The notes beneath the pieces were generated by a model. That model had not been told where the DNA came from. It worked only from the letters and a program-made list of their open reading frames with translations, and did no database searches. Shown in pieces: positions 54,435 to 56,440 of a DNA stretch of 56,440 nt (its first letter is position 1; each line of letters starts with the position of its first letter). Source of the DNA: Promethearchaeia archaeon. Lineage in GTDB: Archaea > Asgardarchaeota > Lokiarchaeia > Sigyniarchaeales > SOKP01. The stretch covers positions 1 to 56,440 of the forward strand of contig JAHQWK010000005.1 of NCBI GenBank assembly GCA_029856145.1. The letters are read 5' to 3'. Made by a program: the position numbers and the translations under genes.

Positions 54435-55286
54435 ATGAGAAACAAAAATGAAAGTAATATTGGAATAAAACCGGTTCTTTACACTATTGTTTTCGAAATG
54501 AAAAAACAGAGGAAAAAATTTTACTTTTTTCTCGGAATTGCTGTGCTTGTAGTCTTCCTTCAAAGCTTTTTGCTTCAAGCCTTATTGCCAACTTTCCTTC
54601 TATCGGATACACAAGCAGAGTTCTTCAATAGTGGTTTAACATTTATAGAATTCTTAGCCTTATTAGCAGCGTGTTTGTTTTTCTCGTCAATTATTTGTTC
54701 TGAATTTGACAAGAAAACCGGTTATATTGTTTTTCCTAAAATAAACAAATATAAATTGATACTAGGGAAATATATTGGAAATCTAGCTCTGGTAGTTGGC
54801 ATTCTTACCGCTTATTACTTTTTCCTTGGCCTTCTAGGATTATTCTATTATGGGGGACCAATTAACATTCGATTCTTCTATTCTTATGGTATTGCGATAT
54901 TATATGTAATAGCTCTTAGTAGTTTTGTAACATTTTTTAGCTCATTTATGAAAAGTGTAAATCTAACAATCATAACTACAATATTACTTCTCCTCATCGG
55001 ATTTAATATCGTAGATCAGATTGTTACAATGATATTTGCTGGAGATGTTGAACCTTTATATTCAATCACATATTTAGGTGGTCTCATAACAGGGATACTT
55101 CAAAATCCATTCCCTGACCCGAGATACGCTGAGATACCAATGGGGGGTATGGGTGGAGGCATGGAGGGTTTCACATTTTTTCAGTGGATAACACCTAGTG
55201 TCGAGATGGGGATTATATTGCTACTAATATTTAGTGTTGCTTATTTGTTATTAGCTGCATATCTATTCAAACGGAGGCAATTATAA
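54435..55286 (+). CDS. ABC-2 type permease
   Basis: A membrane protein of about 283 residues with a short polar N-terminus and six hydrophobic segments (around residues 25-50, 65-85, 110-140, 150-175, 180-205 and 255-275). A Gly/Met-rich loop (G-G-M-G-G-G-M-E-G) lies before the last helix. I chose ATG 54435, which follows GGAGTG at 54419 with good spacing; an upstream ATG at 54387 would overlap the ATPase gene. It pairs with the ATPase to make a homodimeric or heterodimeric exporter. Confidence 0.85.
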   Translation: MRNKNESNIGIKPVLYTIVFEMKKQRKKFYFFLGIAVLVVFLQSFLLQALLPTFLLSDTQAEFFNSGLTFIEFLALLAACLFFSSIICSEFDKKTGYIVFPKINKYKLILGKYIGNLALVVGILTAYYFFLGLLGLFYYGGPINIRFFYSYGIAILYVIALSSFVTFFSSFMKSVNLTIITTILLLLIGFNIVDQIVTMIFAGDVEPLYSITYLGGLITGILQNPFPDPRYAEIPMGGMGGGMEGFTFFQWITPSVEMGIILLLIFSVAYLLLAAYLFKRRQL

Positions 55287-55302
55287 AAGTGAGTGATAAA
55301 TT

Positions 55303-56283
55303 ATGCTAAGGAATAAGAAAATCGTAAAGCTTAATATGGTTTATTTTTTTGTTTTAGGAATTTTGTTAATGAGCATTAGTTCTTCAGTGTTTGCTGCTAA
55401 TTATGAAATTGGTTTAACAAAGGGAACTGATGTTTTAATCGTAAATCAATATAATGAAACTGCTTGGAAAAATACAGTGAATACCTCTTCATCACCCAAT
55501 AATTGGTTTGAAGGAGAGGCTGATACATTGGGCGCTCAAAGTAAAATTATGATTAAAGGGTGGAATTCTATTACATGGGGAACGTACGATGTTTTTGTCT
55601 CTCTATTTTTACCAGCATTGTTCGAATCTCAAGAAATTTTTTCATTATTAATGTTAATGGGTAGTCAAGGATATAATAAAACCACTATAAACAACAATTA
55701 CACAAATAGTTACGATCTATGGATTGGTCTAACTGCTGTATGGAATTTTACAGTTGGCGATTTTAAAGAAGATCCTAGTGATGCTAATGATCCAATTTTA
55801 ATATTCCAAAATCCTACAGATATCGATGATATTCTAAATGATTATAATAACTTATCAACTGTGCTTAATAATAATCCCGTAATTTTTTCTTCAGGATATA
55901 GTTTTCCGATCTTGGATTCAGATGAATTTTTATGGCTATTCATCTTTAACGGATTAGCATTAGGCACTCCCTCTGGTTCATACTTAGAAAACATGATTAA
56001 TACGCTCAATTGCAAAAATGCTACAGTTAACAAAAATATCCTCATAATAGACCGTGTTGGTGAAACAAATTACACTGTAGAAATTACTTATGGATCTGAA
56101 GGAACGATGTCTTCATTTGTAGTAAAAGATATTAGTGATAATATCATATACCAAATTGTTAGTAGAAATTCAGAATGGATCTTTTTTACAGTTGTCATCA
56201 TACTGGCAATTTGTATTGGAGGATTAAGTGCTTACTTAATATTCAGAAGACGAAAAATAAACAGATTTAGGAATAAGAAATAA
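55303..56283 (+). CDS. Secreted, C-terminally anchored surface protein
   Basis: The 326-residue protein has a signal peptide (M-L-R-N-K-K start, hydrophobic core over ~14-28, S-V-F-A-A-N cleavage-like end) and a single C-terminal transmembrane helix (about residues 291-313). The basic tail R-R-R-K-I-N-R-F-R-N-K-K follows. At least eight N-x-S/T sequons lie in the ectodomain. The topology is the same as the protein at 10129-12234, though the sequences look unrelated. Last gene of the PadR-ABC-permease operon, 16 bases after the permease; it may be a substrate-binding or surface partner of the exporter. Confidence 0.7.
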   Translation: MLRNKKIVKLNMVYFFVLGILLMSISSSVFAANYEIGLTKGTDVLIVNQYNETAWKNTVNTSSSPNNWFEGEADTLGAQSKIMIKGWNSITWGTYDVFVSLFLPALFESQEIFSLLMLMGSQGYNKTTINNNYTNSYDLWIGLTAVWNFTVGDFKEDPSDANDPILIFQNPTDIDDILNDYNNLSTVLNNNPVIFSSGYSFPILDSDEFLWLFIFNGLALGTPSGSYLENMINTLNCKNATVNKNILIIDRVGETNYTVEITYGSEGTMSSFVVKDISDNIIYQIVSRNSEWIFFTVVIILAICIGGLSAYLIFRRRKINRFRNKK

Positions 56284-56350
56284 ATCTAAATTTTTTTTTA
56301 TTCTTATAAGAGCAAAAAGGTTGATATATTATAAGAAAAAAGTTAATAAA

Positions 56351-56368
56351 TATTGACATATATCAATA
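56351..56368. promoter_or_regulatory. Imperfect palindrome resembling the PadR operator
   Basis: This site contains TTGACATATATCAA flanked by TA, an inverted repeat with arms TATTGA/TCAATA and core TGACATAT shared with 52507-52518. It lies 33 bases before the ATG at 56401. A shared regulator for the two promoters is a reasonable inference. Confidence 0.45.
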
Positions 56369-56400
56369 TATGAGATATTCTAAAAAATAAGGGAAAAGTG

Positions 56401-56440
56401 ATGGCTGAAAAAATTGCTGAGAAATTTGAAAGCTCTATGA
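56401..56440 (+). CDS. Start of a gene cut by the window end
   Basis: Thirteen codons are visible from the ATG (M-A-E-K-I-A-E-K-F-E-S-S-M); the upstream GTG at 56398 is an alternative first codon. GGGAAAAGTG precedes it. Too little is present for a family call. Confidence 0.5.
   Translation, partial: MAEKIAEKFESSM

Overview
The window looks like a chromosome segment of an Asgard archaeon, most likely Lokiarchaeia-like. The DNA is strongly AT-rich. The information-processing genes are archaeal or eukaryote-like: thermosome, TATA-binding protein, Cdc48/VAT, deoxyhypusine synthase and O-phosphoseryl-tRNA(Sec) kinase. There is also an unusual density of eukaryotic-signature proteins: six Ras/Rab-like small GTPases in 56 kb, several longin/roadblock-like proteins, two V4R (TRAPP Bet3-related) proteins, a profilin-like protein and a mini RING-like zinc protein. 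Starts are often TTG or GTG, some preceded by a GGTGA-type Shine-Dalgarno sequence. No rRNA, tRNA, CRISPR array, transposase or integrase was recognised.

Layout. 1-6.4 kb: thermosome C-terminus, a cyclase-family hydrolase, small unknowns, a longin-like protein, a polytopic membrane protein carrying a cytosolic longin-like domain, an HDAC-family deacetylase and a profilin-like protein. 6.4-12.2 kb: an FtsX-like permease/ABC ATPase pair, two membrane proteins (one with a zinc ribbon) and a large glycosylated surface protein. 12.4-18.3 kb: acyl-CoA synthetase, a winged-helix-like protein, an atypical Rab-like GTPase and a reductive-dehalogenase-like iron-sulfur corrinoid protein. 18.5-25.2 kb: ArgRS, agmatinase and deoxyhypusine synthase in tandem, then a longin-like protein, M29 aminopeptidase and CinA-type amidohydrolase. 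25.3-28.3 kb: GTPase, thioredoxin-like, V4R, GTPase and TBP on one strand. 28.4-35.9 kb: acylphosphatase, GIY-YIG protein, PSTK, Cdc48, M24 peptidase and aminotransferase. 36.0-38.9 kb: three paralogous GTPases interleaved with a V4R-like and a PPC-domain gene. 39.3-46.1 kb: IleRS, CysRS, an SRPBCC protein and a Tes-like radical SAM protein. 46.1-52.4 kb: a putative structured RNA, small zinc and sensory-fold proteins, a 35-residue-repeat protein and a DUF362 protein. 52.6-56.4 kb: a PadR regulator, ABC ATPase, permease and surface protein in one operon, preceded by a perfect palindrome.

How the genes fit together. The recurring theme is small GTPases beside proteins of longin/roadblock or V4R type. 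In eukaryotes these folds form the scaffolds and exchange factors that act on Rab, Arf and Rag GTPases. None of the six GTPases ends in a prenylation cysteine, so membrane recruitment probably relies on partners; the membrane protein with a longin-like tail is one candidate platform. A second theme is translation: ArgRS, IleRS, CysRS, PSTK, and agmatinase next to deoxyhypusine synthase, which suggests polyamine/hypusine supply for aIF5A.

The most novel-looking items are the structured RNA candidate at 46428-46547, the GTPase/V4R/PPC cluster at 36007-38854, the membrane-longin fusion at 2507-4723 and the ten-copy 35-residue repeat protein. All functional calls are by recognition of motifs by eye; no database search was run.
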